A stretch of DNA of 64,000 nucleotides from positions 314,880-378,879 of the forward strand of contig JALVSY010000007.1 in NCBI GenBank assembly GCA_027036135.1. The letters run 5' to 3'. Below the pieces are notes generated by a model, which was given only the letters and a program-made list of their open reading frames with translations, was not told the DNA's origin and did not search any database. This DNA comes from Pyrodictiaceae archaeon. Lineage in GTDB: Archaea > Thermoproteota > Thermoprotei_A > Sulfolobales > Pyrodictiaceae. Made by a program: the position numbers and the translations under genes. Below are positions 16,201 to 25,976 of the stretch, piece by piece; within the stretch, counting starts at the first letter, position 1; each line of letters opens with the position of its first letter.

Positions 16201-18008
16201 GGCGAGAGCGACGGCGCCGCGCTAATAAAGCTTGGGGCAGCTTTTATCGATAGTATAAGCGATACTAGTGTGAGCATCGTTAACAGGGATGCATGCAGGA
16301 ATCCCGACGCAACGCTTTGATCCTGTATCTTCCCTGCAACTATGCCACTAAGCCACGCATTCACTATCGAGCCTACAGAAGCTATTAGAAGTAGCTCGTT
16401 AATTGTCTGAGCCGATATACGTGTATGAAACGCTGCACCCCCTATACCGATACTGCTAAGTGATTGAGACAGCATTAACAGGGTCAGTACACTTGAGACT
16501 GCTACAAGTACAGCCCCAAAATAGGGCATAACTATGTAGGGACGCAACCTTCTTCTTAGCGACTCTTGTATGTCTATAAGGCTCGTAATGAATCTCGCGA
16601 TAGCATCGATAGTTGTGGCCGATCCTCCGCCAACATCTATTGCGTCAACAAGGAATCTCATACTGACTCTGAGGATCCAATTAGTGTAGCCACGCAGCGC
16701 TCTGCGAGCTGCTCGCTCAATGTGTAGGCCAACCGATACCGCACCAGCTATCTTCTTAATTATATCGGTTAGCCGGCCATAGTTACGTCGTGATAAAACA
16801 ATTAGGCTTTTCTCAGGGCTAAGACCAGTCCTTCTGATCTCCGAGAGATCACGGAAGAACGATGCCAATGCTCTTACAATTGCTCGTTCCCTCCTAACGC
16901 GCTGAAGGAAAACTAAGCCCGGTATGACTGATACTATGAAAAGGCCTAGCCCGACAATGGTTGATAACTCTATTACAGTGCTCCGGGTTATTTTCCCACT
17001 CGTAAGTGCCGATAACGCGCCAGTAAGGCTGAGAAGCACTCCTATAATTATGAGACCCGCTGTGGCCGATATTAATAAGTATGCATAGGGTTCACGTATA
17101 CGTTCTTGACCTGGTATGAGGCTATCAAGCATAGATATTATTGCAGCTGTTAGCGCCGGTAAAACGATAAAGGTGTATAACAGTATGCCATTAATGCCGG
17201 CAAAGCCTCCACTACCTATTATACCGCTAATTACGAAGAATATGTAAAAGGAGAGCGTGCCAAGTATTGCTACAGCTGCGTATGCCTCGACCACTAGTCC
17301 TACTCTTTCAGCCCTACTACGTAGATCCTCCATTCTTGCCTGGAAAAGTTCCTGCGTTCTTATCTCAAGAAAGTGCCGAATATCGCCACCGGTCCTAATT
17401 GTTGTAAGGTACCCGAGCATGAAGTCACGATACATTCGTGAAGGATGTGAAGCAGCGTTTCTCTCTAGCGCTGATAATATGTCCTTACCAAATATCTTGA
17501 CGTCGCGAAGAATGCGAAGAGCTTCCTCACGTAGTGCTTTGAATACACGAAGTTCTGCAAGCCTCTCTATGACCTTCTCCGGAGCCACGCCCGCATAAGC
17601 CATAGCAGTCATATAGGCAGCGAAGAAGGGAAACTCGTTATCAACGGCGTTGGCGCGTGAAGATGCCTTAGCACTTGGATAAGATATACCAATACCAAAT
17701 ACGATAAGAGGGGCAAATACTGTGACAAGAATTGCGAGAACCTTAATGATTATCGGAGAGGGCACGATGAACACAATAATAGAGATTATGCCGAAAATTA
17801 AGCCTATGAGCAGCATAATGAAGAGAAGACGCGAAACATATAGAACTGGGTAAATATTCATTCCAGCTCTTTCGATGCTCTCGTCAAGCCGGAATTTCTT
17901 TACTAGTTGCTCGGCTCTTCTCCTAAATAATAGTATTGCAAGACTGTCTATAATCAATGATGGCGATAGGCTACGTGTGTTAGATTTCTTGTTGCTCAGT
18001 AACGCCAA
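16197..18008 (-). CDS. Type IV pilus/archaellum-type membrane platform protein (GspF/TadC/ArlJ-like)
   Basis: A 603-residue polytopic protein with two T2SSF/GspF-type cytoplasmic helical domains (about residues 125-235 and 385-480) separated by membrane helices, and more helices at the C-terminus. This is the architecture of archaeal pilus platforms. It would anchor the hexameric ATPase encoded just upstream (34-base gap, same strand). The N-terminal basic stretch (RRRAEQLVKKFR) precedes the first hydrophobic pair. I see no pilin or prepilin peptidase nearby, so which filament it builds is unknown. Confidence 0.85.
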   Translation of the reverse strand: MALLSNKKSNTRSLSPSLIIDSLAILLFRRRAEQLVKKFRLDESIERAGMNIYPVLYVSRLLFIMLLIGLIFGIISIIVFIVPSPIIIKVLAILVTVFAPLIVFGIGISYPSAKASSRANAVDNEFPFFAAYMTAMAYAGVAPEKVIERLAELRVFKALREEALRILRDVKIFGKDILSALERNAASHPSRMYRDFMLGYLTTIRTGGDIRHFLEIRTQELFQARMEDLRSRAERVGLVVEAYAAVAILGTLSFYIFFVISGIIGSGGFAGINGILLYTFIVLPALTAAIISMLDSLIPGQERIREPYAYLLISATAGLIIIGVLLSLTGALSALTSGKITRSTVIELSTIVGLGLFIVSVIPGLVFLQRVRRERAIVRALASFFRDLSEIRRTGLSPEKSLIVLSRRNYGRLTDIIKKIAGAVSVGLHIERAARRALRGYTNWILRVSMRFLVDAIDVGGGSATTIDAIARFITSLIDIQESLRRRLRPYIVMPYFGAVLVAVSSVLTLLMLSQSLSSIGIGGAAFHTRISAQTINELLLIASVGSIVNAWLSGIVAGKIQDQSVASGFLHASLLTMLTLVSLILSIKAAPSFISAAPSLSP

Positions 18009-18042
18009 CAGAGTTCACCGCTACTGATCTAGGGATGAACCG

Positions 18043-19677
18043 TTATGCTGGCCTCAGCTTGAGCTCTGATACAACTTTTTGGTAAATCCTTTCAGAATCC
18101 AAATAGTACTCCCGGATTATTTGTGCTACTTCCTTATAGCTTCTTAGGCGCTTAAGCTTCATCCACTCCATGATAATTGTTCTTCTGTCAAGCTCCTCTA
18201 TTATTTTATCCATGTCCCAGCCTCTTAGCTCTGTAATAAGTTCAAGTAGCTTACTAGCCTTCAGGTTTATTTCATGCTCATCTGTTCTAGGGTTCCACTT
18301 ATGAATTTCTATATAGTTATCATAGTCAGCTATTTCCCATGTATTGGTTATTCTACGAGTCACAGTACTTCTACCCGTACGACTATCCACTATCTCTACA
18401 CGTCTTATTAATGCCGCGAAATTCATGAGCGGAATATAACCCTTTGGTATATTCATCGGCGGGCTTGTAAGCCTCTTCACTGCGGCATCGATGTTTTCAG
18501 CGTGCAGAGTCGTCATACCACCATGTCCCGTAGCCATTGCTTGGAACAATACATATGCTTCCTCGCCACGAACCTCGCCAACCACTATTATGTCCGGCCT
18601 ATAGCGCAGACTTATCTTAACGAGATCGAATAACGTGATCTCTCCAATACGTTCACCGCTAAGCCCGTAACTCATTCTGGGCGTAAGCTGTACCCAGTTC
18701 TCCAAGGGAAGACGAAGCTCCGGGGTATCCTCTATGGTCACTACCTTAACTGATGGCTTAAGCATTGTTAGTAGCGCATTAAGTGTAGTCGTTTTACCAG
18801 AACCAGTTACGCCCATAACCATACCAGGACGTTTATGCTCCATAAGAAGCCAGTAATAGGCTGCCAGTCGTGGACTAAGGGTACCGAAATCGAGTAAGTC
18901 AACTATTGTTAAAGGCTCCTCACGGAACTTTCTAATGGTAAAGCTTGAGCCGCTAGTAGATACCTCGCGCCGATAAGTAGCAGCGAGGCGATGACCACCA
19001 GGCAGTATTGCATCTACAACTGGGAATGCTACCGAGATATGCTTTCCCGCCATATGAGCGAGCTTAACAACTAGATTGTCGAGCTCGTCTTCATCCTGGA
19101 ACACTAGAGATGTAGGTATATACTCGTACCGAGTATGCCAAACATATACAGGCTTACGAACTCCACTACACGATATATCCTCGACGAACGGATCCCTCAT
19201 TAACGGGTCTATAGGCCCGAAGCCAACCGAGTCTCTAAGCACATAGTACAGTATCTTGCCCCAGGAGATACCAGGTGTCCGTCCCATTCTTATCTGAAAG
19301 GTCTTGACTATTCGCTTAGCTTGTGCGGTAAAATATGGTATAACCTCTTTATCGGAAGGAGGAGGCTCAAGTTCCCAATAAAGTATGTCCATTATCTGCT
19401 TATAGGTTTGTTTCTCGCGAGGTGTCAGTGGAATCTCATCTATATAGTAAAGGATTTCGCCTGTAACCTTGTGTTGTAGTATACGAGCATAGGCCCAAGG
19501 CTCGTAGAGAGGATACGACTCCACCTCCTTAAAGTCCCTATAGCTCTTAAAGACTATTGCTTTACGCTCTTCGATTGGGGGTATCTCGCTCTCTATACTC
19601 TCCTTTGTTTTTCTCGCCCGTTTCCTGCGCATACTTATACCTTTTATCCTTATTGATGGAAGCTTAATCACGAACAA
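18043..19677 (-). CDS. Type II/IV secretion-type ATPase (pilus assembly, GspE/ArlI-like)
   Basis: A 544-residue hexameric motor ATPase. Visible motifs are Walker A GVTGSGKTTT, the Asp box DTPELRLP, Walker B IIVVGEVRGEEAY and the His box ATGHGGMTTLHAEN. The N-terminal ~60 residues are highly basic; the following N-domain resembles the crenarchaeal pilus ATPases (Aap/Ups type) rather than archaellar ArlI. It forms a two-gene operon with the platform protein. It is divergent from the large surface protein, with about 180 bases of shared promoter DNA. Confidence 0.9.
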   Translation of the reverse strand: MFVIKLPSIRIKGISMRRKRARKTKESIESEIPPIEERKAIVFKSYRDFKEVESYPLYEPWAYARILQHKVTGEILYYIDEIPLTPREKQTYKQIMDILYWELEPPPSDKEVIPYFTAQAKRIVKTFQIRMGRTPGISWGKILYYVLRDSVGFGPIDPLMRDPFVEDISCSGVRKPVYVWHTRYEYIPTSLVFQDEDELDNLVVKLAHMAGKHISVAFPVVDAILPGGHRLAATYRREVSTSGSSFTIRKFREEPLTIVDLLDFGTLSPRLAAYYWLLMEHKRPGMVMGVTGSGKTTTLNALLTMLKPSVKVVTIEDTPELRLPLENWVQLTPRMSYGLSGERIGEITLFDLVKISLRYRPDIIVVGEVRGEEAYVLFQAMATGHGGMTTLHAENIDAAVKRLTSPPMNIPKGYIPLMNFAALIRRVEIVDSRTGRSTVTRRITNTWEIADYDNYIEIHKWNPRTDEHEINLKASKLLELITELRGWDMDKIIEELDRRTIIMEWMKLKRLRSYKEVAQIIREYYLDSERIYQKVVSELKLRPA

Positions 19678-19813
19678 ACCCCTTACAGATTTCTTCTCAC
19701 TATCCCATAGGCTGGAACACTAAGCATCAACACGATAAATAATGAGCGTTGCTTATTTTCGTCCTTTAGGGTTTCCTCATTCCCCCGATGCTAAGTACTG
19801 CATCTCCAATAAT

Positions 19814-19853
19814 CTTTAAAACTTTTCAGTAACAGAGCCCATAATTCAAGGAG
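19814..19853 (+). promoter_or_regulatory. Promoter of the 1118-residue surface protein
   Basis: The TATA element CTTTAAAA at 19814-19821 predicts transcription start near 19844. AAGGAG at 19848-19853 abuts the first ATG. Confidence 0.5.
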
Positions 19854-19854
19854 A

Positions 19855-22800
19855 ATGAGTTCTGCTGAGGGCCAGGGAATGAAAGCACGCTATACAATTA
19901 GCCTCGTTTCGGCTCTCGCTTTAGCGATATTAGTCATCTCCACTTATTCCCTCGCCGCAAACGCTAGTGTAAGTGAGCTTGACAAACCATTCGGACTCAC
20001 AGTTAATATTGGCAACGTTTACATGTTTAAGAAACTGGCGAATAATATCTATCTTCTAGGCATAGACAAAAACGGGAAAAACTACGTAGCCTTAGTAGAA
20101 ATAAATGCTACAATTCCTCCTAGTGTGCACATTCTTGCAAACATCTCTGTGCCTTCTAAGCCGTGCTGCATAGCCGTAGATGATGAATCCAACCCTCTAT
20201 TGATAGGCATAGTTTACGGAGAAACCATACTAATATATGACTTTGCCTCGGGTAAGCAAATCCAGTTCGCTTTACGCGGAAAGCCTCTAAGAATATATCC
20301 TGTAGGGGAAAAATCATTTATCGTTCTAACGGATAAGGCTCTTATTGCAGTAAAATACAATGAAAACGGCTGGTTCGAAGAAAGGATCCTAGTAGGAAAT
20401 CTTCTTGAAAATAAGAGGGAGGGGCGACACATATTTGATATCTTACCGATATATCGGAATGGACTTAATTATAGCTATATAAATGTCGCAGAGGAAGCAG
20501 CAGCGTATGATGTTAGAGCACAAGCCCTATTACTATGGAATAATGGTACATTGATCAAGAATGGACAACTTATAGGCCTAATAAGGGAAAAGTCAATAAC
20601 AACGCCTTTTTCACAAATAGTTAATGGCACAGCTACTTTACTACTTTTGCCTGGCTCGTATAACTTATCACTATTTCTCAAACAAGGTAGTGTTTGCATA
20701 AAGGGCCCAACAATTCAGGTAAAGGCTGGAGCAAACACACTTCTACGCCTAGGCACAATAATGTTCTCAAATACCAGTATAACGGCTTGTCCCGAGCCTC
20801 TGGAGGCCCGATACCTCGTTCTTATAGGGCCCGGATTCCCGCCAAAAGAGATAGTACTACCAGACTCGAGTTCACAGAAACTAGGAGACATAAAATTACT
20901 AGCTGCATATATACTAAACAAACATCTATATATATGGATTACTGGGGCAAACTCCAAGATATTTACTCGTGACAAATTCGTAGCCGTACTGGTATATGAC
21001 ACAGACACGCTAAAGCCATTAACTAATTTATGGCGATTCTATGACGGAGTAGAAGCTACACAACTCATATTTAGTAAAGACTACAAAGTGGTTGCATTCT
21101 CCTCACAAAACAAGATATACATAGCAATCATGAAGAATAATACATACTACTTAGCTTGGAGCCTTCCTCTCCAAGACACTGTAAACTCCATATCAATTAC
21201 AAAGTATGATAACGGGTACTTAATGCTATCAATAAGCAAAAGCAGCAAAATCCAACTAGCATTTATAAAAGAATCACACCCTCCAACTATACTGACTCTC
21301 TCCAGCTACAATACCCCGTGGATATCCCTTAGAGGAGCGCAGATAGGATACATCTCCACGAAGCCCATGCTCTATGTAGTTATTTCATCACCAAAAGGCT
21401 TAACAATAATCACTAACATGGACAAGACCATACAGAGATCAATATATATTAAGAATATTTACAATTATATGGTCGGATACGTGGGTATCATCGTATACAA
21501 CCCAGATGGCGAAATAATAAAAGACTACACGGTTGAGGCGAACCTAACTTATCATAATGTTACACTGCTTAGTATGAAGACTACAACCTCTAACGGAGAA
21601 GCAAGGATACCTTGTATAAGTTATGGCTCAGTAAATGCGCTTATAATACCTCTAAATAGGGAACTGTATAGAACAAAACTAATTCATATAAACTGTAGCA
21701 ACACAGAAATAAAATACGATGACATAAATATTACATTGCCGTATGTTCACCATAAACTAATACTCTCGATTGTTGACAAGTACTCCAATACACCCCCTCT
21801 ACATAACCTTGAAATCGTACTCATAGACATTAAGAGGAATATCACTAGAAGAGTAATATATCCAGCGAAAGCAGATTCAATTGTAATAAAGGACCTAGTG
21901 CCAGGGAAATACTTGATAAGGATAATTGATCCAAAGGGTACTCTTTACGAGCCAAAGCAAGTTAATATAAGTATCATGAAAGATATGTTCGTAAAAATAT
22001 CTATAAGTAGGAAACCCGTTATAGTAACAATAAGATTAATACCGAGGCTTAGTAAGGCTGCAAAGAACATGCAGATTCCCGACAAGCTTAACATAACCGT
22101 CCACGTCAATAGGAAAACCCTCTTCAACTACATGGTAATGGCTCCCTCAAAGGCACCTATCGATATTAGCTTTACAACACTATATCGGGGAGCTGCAACG
22201 ATAGAAATAAGAGACATTCCGGCGCCAGGATACGGCAAAATCTTTAAAGATATAAGAAAAACGATATACATCGGAACAGAGTCGACGTCATTCTTATATA
22301 ATATAATCTTGCAACAACTTGAGCACCCAGTAACAATACATATAGTAACACCGTCAAATAAGCCTCTTAGACACATATTAGAGGTATATCCGGCGAATTC
22401 AACAACACCACTTAGAACAGTTAATTCGACTACAACTGCATATGAGCTATTCCTACCGATAGGGCATTATTGCTTCCACGTAATTCCACTAGCTGAGTAC
22501 CTAGGCTTCAAATTATACAAGCCAGTAACCTACTGTAGCAAGATAACGGGAGCAGAGAACCAAGTTATTAGCATAAAGGTAAAGAGACTACGAAAGCTCG
22601 CAAACATAACTATTATAGACCCCTTATCCAGGGGAGGAGTCATACTCGATAATATAACTATAACCCTTGACGGAAGAACTGTAGCCTCGTTACCTAAGGG
22701 CAAACCAAAGACACTAACACTGCCATTGCTACTTAATGGTTCAACTATTAGTATAGATTCAGAGCACGATGTATACAAGCCGTTAAAGAAGAACGTTAAG

Positions 22801-23211
22801 CCTCAGCGCAAACCACTAATATTGAAGATAATAAGGACACCGTTCAAGTATGAACTAACTATACTTAGTACACATGGGAAGACACTAGCAGGAGCAGTAG
22901 TTACCATAAATGGTATGGATAATATCTTGCACTTAAAATATACAGCAAACGAGAAAGGCATGATCAGCATAACATTGCCCTACGGAACATATCATATATG
23001 CGTATCTAGACCAGGGTACATAACTAAGTGCTATACACTAGGTATCCATGCATCCGCAAGCGACGTCATAACACTTAAACCGACACTAGCTACTATTATC
23101 CGAGGCTACATAATACCGATTACGATAGTAGTAATAGGTGTGCTCCTAGTGCTAGTGACAAGAGCGTATTTCAAGCGAGTCCTAGAGCGCTTGTCGGAGG
23201 AGGAGTTCTAG
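19855..23211 (+). CDS. Large membrane-anchored surface protein, function unknown
   Basis: A 1118-residue exported protein. A signal-like hydrophobic segment (ISLVSALALAILVI) lies at about residues 13-33 and a single C-terminal membrane helix (IIPITIVVIGVLLVLVT) at about 1080-1100 with a short basic and acidic tail inside. Between them is an N-terminal region with repeated beta strands that could form a propeller, followed by several beta-sandwich-like segments resembling carboxypeptidase-regulatory/Ig-like modules (for example KYLIRIIDPKG, GTYHICVSRPGY). There are many N-x-S/T sequons, consistent with glycosylation by the AglB encoded later in the window. ATG 19879 may be the true start, since it begins just before the signal segment. 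More AT-rich than flanking housekeeping genes. Divergent from the pilus motor, so it may belong to the same surface structure; this is inference. Confidence 0.75.
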   Translation: MSSAEGQGMKARYTISLVSALALAILVISTYSLAANASVSELDKPFGLTVNIGNVYMFKKLANNIYLLGIDKNGKNYVALVEINATIPPSVHILANISVPSKPCCIAVDDESNPLLIGIVYGETILIYDFASGKQIQFALRGKPLRIYPVGEKSFIVLTDKALIAVKYNENGWFEERILVGNLLENKREGRHIFDILPIYRNGLNYSYINVAEEAAAYDVRAQALLLWNNGTLIKNGQLIGLIREKSITTPFSQIVNGTATLLLLPGSYNLSLFLKQGSVCIKGPTIQVKAGANTLLRLGTIMFSNTSITACPEPLEARYLVLIGPGFPPKEIVLPDSSSQKLGDIKLLAAYILNKHLYIWITGANSKIFTRDKFVAVLVYDTDTLKPLTNLWRFYDGVEATQLIFSKDYKVVAFSSQNKIYIAIMKNNTYYLAWSLPLQDTVNSISITKYDNGYLMLSISKSSKIQLAFIKESHPPTILTLSSYNTPWISLRGAQIGYISTKPMLYVVISSPKGLTIITNMDKTIQRSIYIKNIYNYMVGYVGIIVYNPDGEIIKDYTVEANLTYHNVTLLSMKTTTSNGEARIPCISYGSVNALIIPLNRELYRTKLIHINCSNTEIKYDDINITLPYVHHKLILSIVDKYSNTPPLHNLEIVLIDIKRNITRRVIYPAKADSIVIKDLVPGKYLIRIIDPKGTLYEPKQVNISIMKDMFVKISISRKPVIVTIRLIPRLSKAAKNMQIPDKLNITVHVNRKTLFNYMVMAPSKAPIDISFTTLYRGAATIEIRDIPAPGYGKIFKDIRKTIYIGTESTSFLYNIILQQLEHPVTIHIVTPSNKPLRHILEVYPANSTTPLRTVNSTTTAYELFLPIGHYCFHVIPLAEYLGFKLYKPVTYCSKITGAENQVISIKVKRLRKLANITIIDPLSRGGVILDNITITLDGRTVASLPKGKPKTLTLPLLLNGSTISIDSEHDVYKPLKKNVKPQRKPLILKIIRTPFKYELTILSTHGKTLAGAVVTINGMDNILHLKYTANEKGMISITLPYGTYHICVSRPGYITKCYTLGIHASASDVITLKPTLATIIRGYIIPITIVVIGVLLVLVTRAYFKRVLERLSEEEF

Positions 23212-23305
23212 CTTCCAATCAAATCTTATATTTCTTAGTCTTCAAGCTACTATTAAATACGACCGAGAAGACCCTCTCTCCAGGAGGCTAAGAGGGGCTT
23301 AGGAC

Positions 23306-23737
23306 TTGGGCACCGGGATACGAGAGTTCTCTTCGGCGCAGGAACTACTCCGATTTATTGATGCACAGCTAACGGATCTTAGGAAGACACTAGGTGATCT
23401 TCTTAGAGTCATCGAAGAGCTTAGGGCAAAAAGTGAACTAGATAAAAGGATCCGTGAGCTACTACTAAGGCTAAGCAAGCAAGGAGCCGGAGAAAGTAGC
23501 GCAGAAAATAGGCTAGAGATTGTAAAGCTGGGAGACGCGATTGAACTCGTTATTAATCCGTCACCATCAGTTGAGCTCCGCTACTTGGAGGACCTGGCCG
23601 AAACAATAAACAAGAAGATAGCGAAGCTCCAAGCCGCTAGGAAAGGTGTTGAACAGCTTGCCGAGATAGGTCTCGAGGCTAAACTTGACGTTATACTCGT
23701 AGACGATGTTCCAATAACCATATTTATAAAATTCTAG
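23306..23737 (+). CDS. Hypothetical coiled-coil protein
   Basis: A 143-residue soluble protein, not recognised. Residues ~10-65 form a charged heptad-like coiled coil, then come two short beta stretches (LEIVKLGDAIELVI; LDVILVDDVPITIFI) around a second helix (about 95-125). The start is TTG 23306. The gene lies 94 bases after the large surface protein in the same direction and ends three bases before a perfect 56-bp palindrome. Confidence 0.65.
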   Translation: MGTGIREFSSAQELLRFIDAQLTDLRKTLGDLLRVIEELRAKSELDKRIRELLLRLSKQGAGESSAENRLEIVKLGDAIELVINPSPSVELRYLEDLAETINKKIAKLQAARKGVEQLAEIGLEAKLDVILVDDVPITIFIKF

Positions 23738-23739
23738 TC

Positions 23740-23795
23740 ATTTTTATTGAATTATATCTATACCATGCATGGTATAGATATAATTCAATAAAAAT
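23740..23795. repeat. Perfect 56-bp palindrome (two 28-nt arms, no spacer)
   Basis: The left arm 23740-23767 is the exact reverse complement of the right arm 23768-23795, meeting at CCATG|CATGG with no loop. The arms are AT-rich. It begins three bases after the stop codon of the coiled-coil gene and ends 70 bases before the flippase gene. As DNA it can extrude a cruciform; as RNA it would form a 28-bp hairpin. Possible roles are transcript 3'-end processing, a protein-binding site, or the scar of a mobile element. Confidence 0.97.
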
Positions 23796-23865
23796 ATGAT
23801 ATTACTGCTGGTCACATCATCGATTAACCTATCGAGTCCAGCAACGGTGAGGAGAACTGCAATTA

Positions 23866-24789
23866 ATGAAATACATTATCGAAGGAATCGCAACAATAAG
23901 GTCTGCCAACTTATACTATTTCCTCATAGCGCTTGCAGTTTACTTATTATCTGTATTATTATATGCACTAAGACTAAAAATTATTTTAAAAAATATTTAT
24001 ATAAAAATATCTATTTTAGATGCGATAACTGCACAGTTTCTAACAATAACTGTTAATAATCTAACACCCAGCGCTAAAACAGGAGGAGAACTAGCCAGGG
24101 CTGCCTACGTCTATGCAAAAACTAAGGCATCATTGGCTAATATAATCACTGCTATTGTGTTTGAGCGCTTAAGCGAGGCATTTCCAATTACCGCATTAGC
24201 TCTTATTGCTTTCTACGCTACTTTAATATCTCATAGAGTTAGTATATATGTTATTGCCGCCGTTATGCTCCCAGTGCTAGGAATAATTCTTGGAATTAAA
24301 TACTGGGACAAGTTCATGGAATATTTGCTAAGAAAGAGTGAGGAAAGAGGATTAACACTAATTAACGAGGAAGAAGAACTAACTTCTCTTAAAGAGATGA
24401 TGAGGAATTATAAGCTTCTTTTACTGGCTATTGGACTTAGCTCCTGCGTATGGGCTCTTGATGTGTTACGGCTATATATAATAGGATTATCTGTTGGCTG
24501 GCATGCACCGCTATTTAAATTTATGCTCTTAAGTGTATTTTACCTAATAATAGGATTATTTGCCATAACACCGGGTGGCTTAGGTATAGTTGGCGGTGGT
24601 TTAACTGCCGCACTTGTTGCACTCGGAGCACCAGCTAATAAGGCAATAGCAATAACAATTATAGAGAGACTTATATCTTATGGCATTGCTACGCTAATCG
24701 GGGGTGTCGTTGCCACACTTACTGGAGGATGGCAGGCATGGAAACTCTTAAGATTGCGCTGGCGTCGGACTGGTTCTACCCCAAAATAG
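23866..24789 (+). CDS. Flippase-like/UPF0104 (LPG synthase TM-like) membrane protein
   Basis: A 307-residue protein with about eight membrane helices and the NNLTPSAKTGGELARAAYVY motif (about residues 62-80) typical of the UPF0104/AglD C-terminal/LPG-synthase transmembrane family. A second typical stretch is TPGGLGIVGGGLTAALVALG near residue 240. Members are proposed to move lipid-linked substrates or phospholipids. GGTGAGGAG ends about 12 bases before ATG 23866. The following glycosyltransferase gene overlaps its 3' end, so lipid-linked glycan handling is likely. The first half of the gene is noticeably AT-rich. Confidence 0.82.
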   Translation: MKYIIEGIATIRSANLYYFLIALAVYLLSVLLYALRLKIILKNIYIKISILDAITAQFLTITVNNLTPSAKTGGELARAAYVYAKTKASLANIITAIVFERLSEAFPITALALIAFYATLISHRVSIYVIAAVMLPVLGIILGIKYWDKFMEYLLRKSEERGLTLINEEEELTSLKEMMRNYKLLLLAIGLSSCVWALDVLRLYIIGLSVGWHAPLFKFMLLSVFYLIIGLFAITPGGLGIVGGGLTAALVALGAPANKAIAITIIERLISYGIATLIGGVVATLTGGWQAWKLLRLRWRRTGSTPK

Positions 24790-25976
24790 GTGGCATTGAG
24801 ACTCATATACAAGAGCTAGCTTATAACCTTTTAAAGCTTGGTCACGAGCCCCACGTAATAACTCATGATTATCGTAAATTCCCCTCTAGATTTGAAGATA
24901 ATTTCCCTTTTCCTGTACATAGGCTTAAAGGCGAAATATACAATGCTAAGGAACATGTTAGTCTAGGTGTTTTGCTAATTCATCAAGCAAACAAGCTATA
25001 TAAGAAAGAGAAATTTGATTTGACACATATACATAGCATTTACTCGCCTCTCGGCATCCTTGTAGCTAATGTCTCAAGAGGAGTACGCGGTGTCCCAGCA
25101 ATAGCAACTAATCACTCATTCTTTGAATGGGATCTAAGGCGTGAACTCTGGCTACCCGTGCTAAGATACGCACTAAAAAGAATTGATGCCATAATAGCTG
25201 TCAGTAGAGCTGTTGCACAGGACGTGAAGAAGGTAATTAAGCATAAAGATAAACCTATCTATATAATCCCTAATGCTATTGACATTGGTTTTTGGAGGCC
25301 CCCTGACCACGAGGAGCGAGTAAAGGCTCGGCGAATGATAGGGGCTGAGCCTTTCGACTTTGTTGTTTTTGCACCAGGTCGTTTCACTGAGCGAAAACGT
25401 ATACACGAGGTTCCGCGTATAGTTGCTAATGCATCACGTCTCCTCGGTCCCGGGAAAAGGCGCTTATACCTCGTAATAACAGGCGACGGCCCATTAGCTG
25501 ATAAGGTTAGGGACGAGGTCCGGCGTTATTCGGATCTAATAAGAGTCCATCTTAACGGGTTTGTTGATAGAAGAATGATGCGCAACTACTACTGGGCGGC
25601 CGACCTCACTATAGTCCCTTCAAGGCTCGAGGCATTCTCGATAACCGCTCTCGAGTCTATGGCGTGTGGAACCCCTGTAATAGGGTATAGGGGTGGTGGT
25701 ATAGAGGATCTTATCCTTGACTCCATAACCGGGTTCCTAGTGGGAGACGATAGAGAGGCTGCTGAGAAGATAGCACTACTAGCAATGAATGATGGCCTTC
25801 ATGCTAGTATGAGGGATAAAGCGCCGTATCATGTAGCGAAGAATTTTTCGTGGGATAAGGTGATTTACTGGATACTCGACGTGTACAAGACTGTAATGGA
25901 CTCAGCTAATCCCGAGGAGAGACTATTCCTCCTATACAAGGCGTGGCTAGGGCTGACGAGGCCATGGAGAAGATAG
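24738..25976 (+). CDS. Glycosyltransferase family 4 (GT-B fold)
   Basis: A retaining GT4-type sugar transferase of about 412 residues. The N-terminal Rossmann half begins SDWFYPKIGGIETHI with the donor/acceptor glycine loop. The C-terminal half has APGRFTERKRIHE, then the E-x7-E motif EAFSITALE followed by the nucleotide-sugar-binding CGTPVIGYRGGG. It resembles the PigA/PIM-mannosyltransferase group. ATG 24738 is preceded nine bases upstream by GGAGG and is preferred over ATG 24729. It overlaps the flippase gene by 52 bases and the deacetylase gene by 13, forming one operon. Confidence 0.9.
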   Translation: METLKIALASDWFYPKIGGIETHIQELAYNLLKLGHEPHVITHDYRKFPSRFEDNFPFPVHRLKGEIYNAKEHVSLGVLLIHQANKLYKKEKFDLTHIHSIYSPLGILVANVSRGVRGVPAIATNHSFFEWDLRRELWLPVLRYALKRIDAIIAVSRAVAQDVKKVIKHKDKPIYIIPNAIDIGFWRPPDHEERVKARRMIGAEPFDFVVFAPGRFTERKRIHEVPRIVANASRLLGPGKRRLYLVITGDGPLADKVRDEVRRYSDLIRVHLNGFVDRRMMRNYYWAADLTIVPSRLEAFSITALESMACGTPVIGYRGGGIEDLILDSITGFLVGDDREAAEKIALLAMNDGLHASMRDKAPYHVAKNFSWDKVIYWILDVYKTVMDSANPEERLFLLYKAWLGLTRPWRR

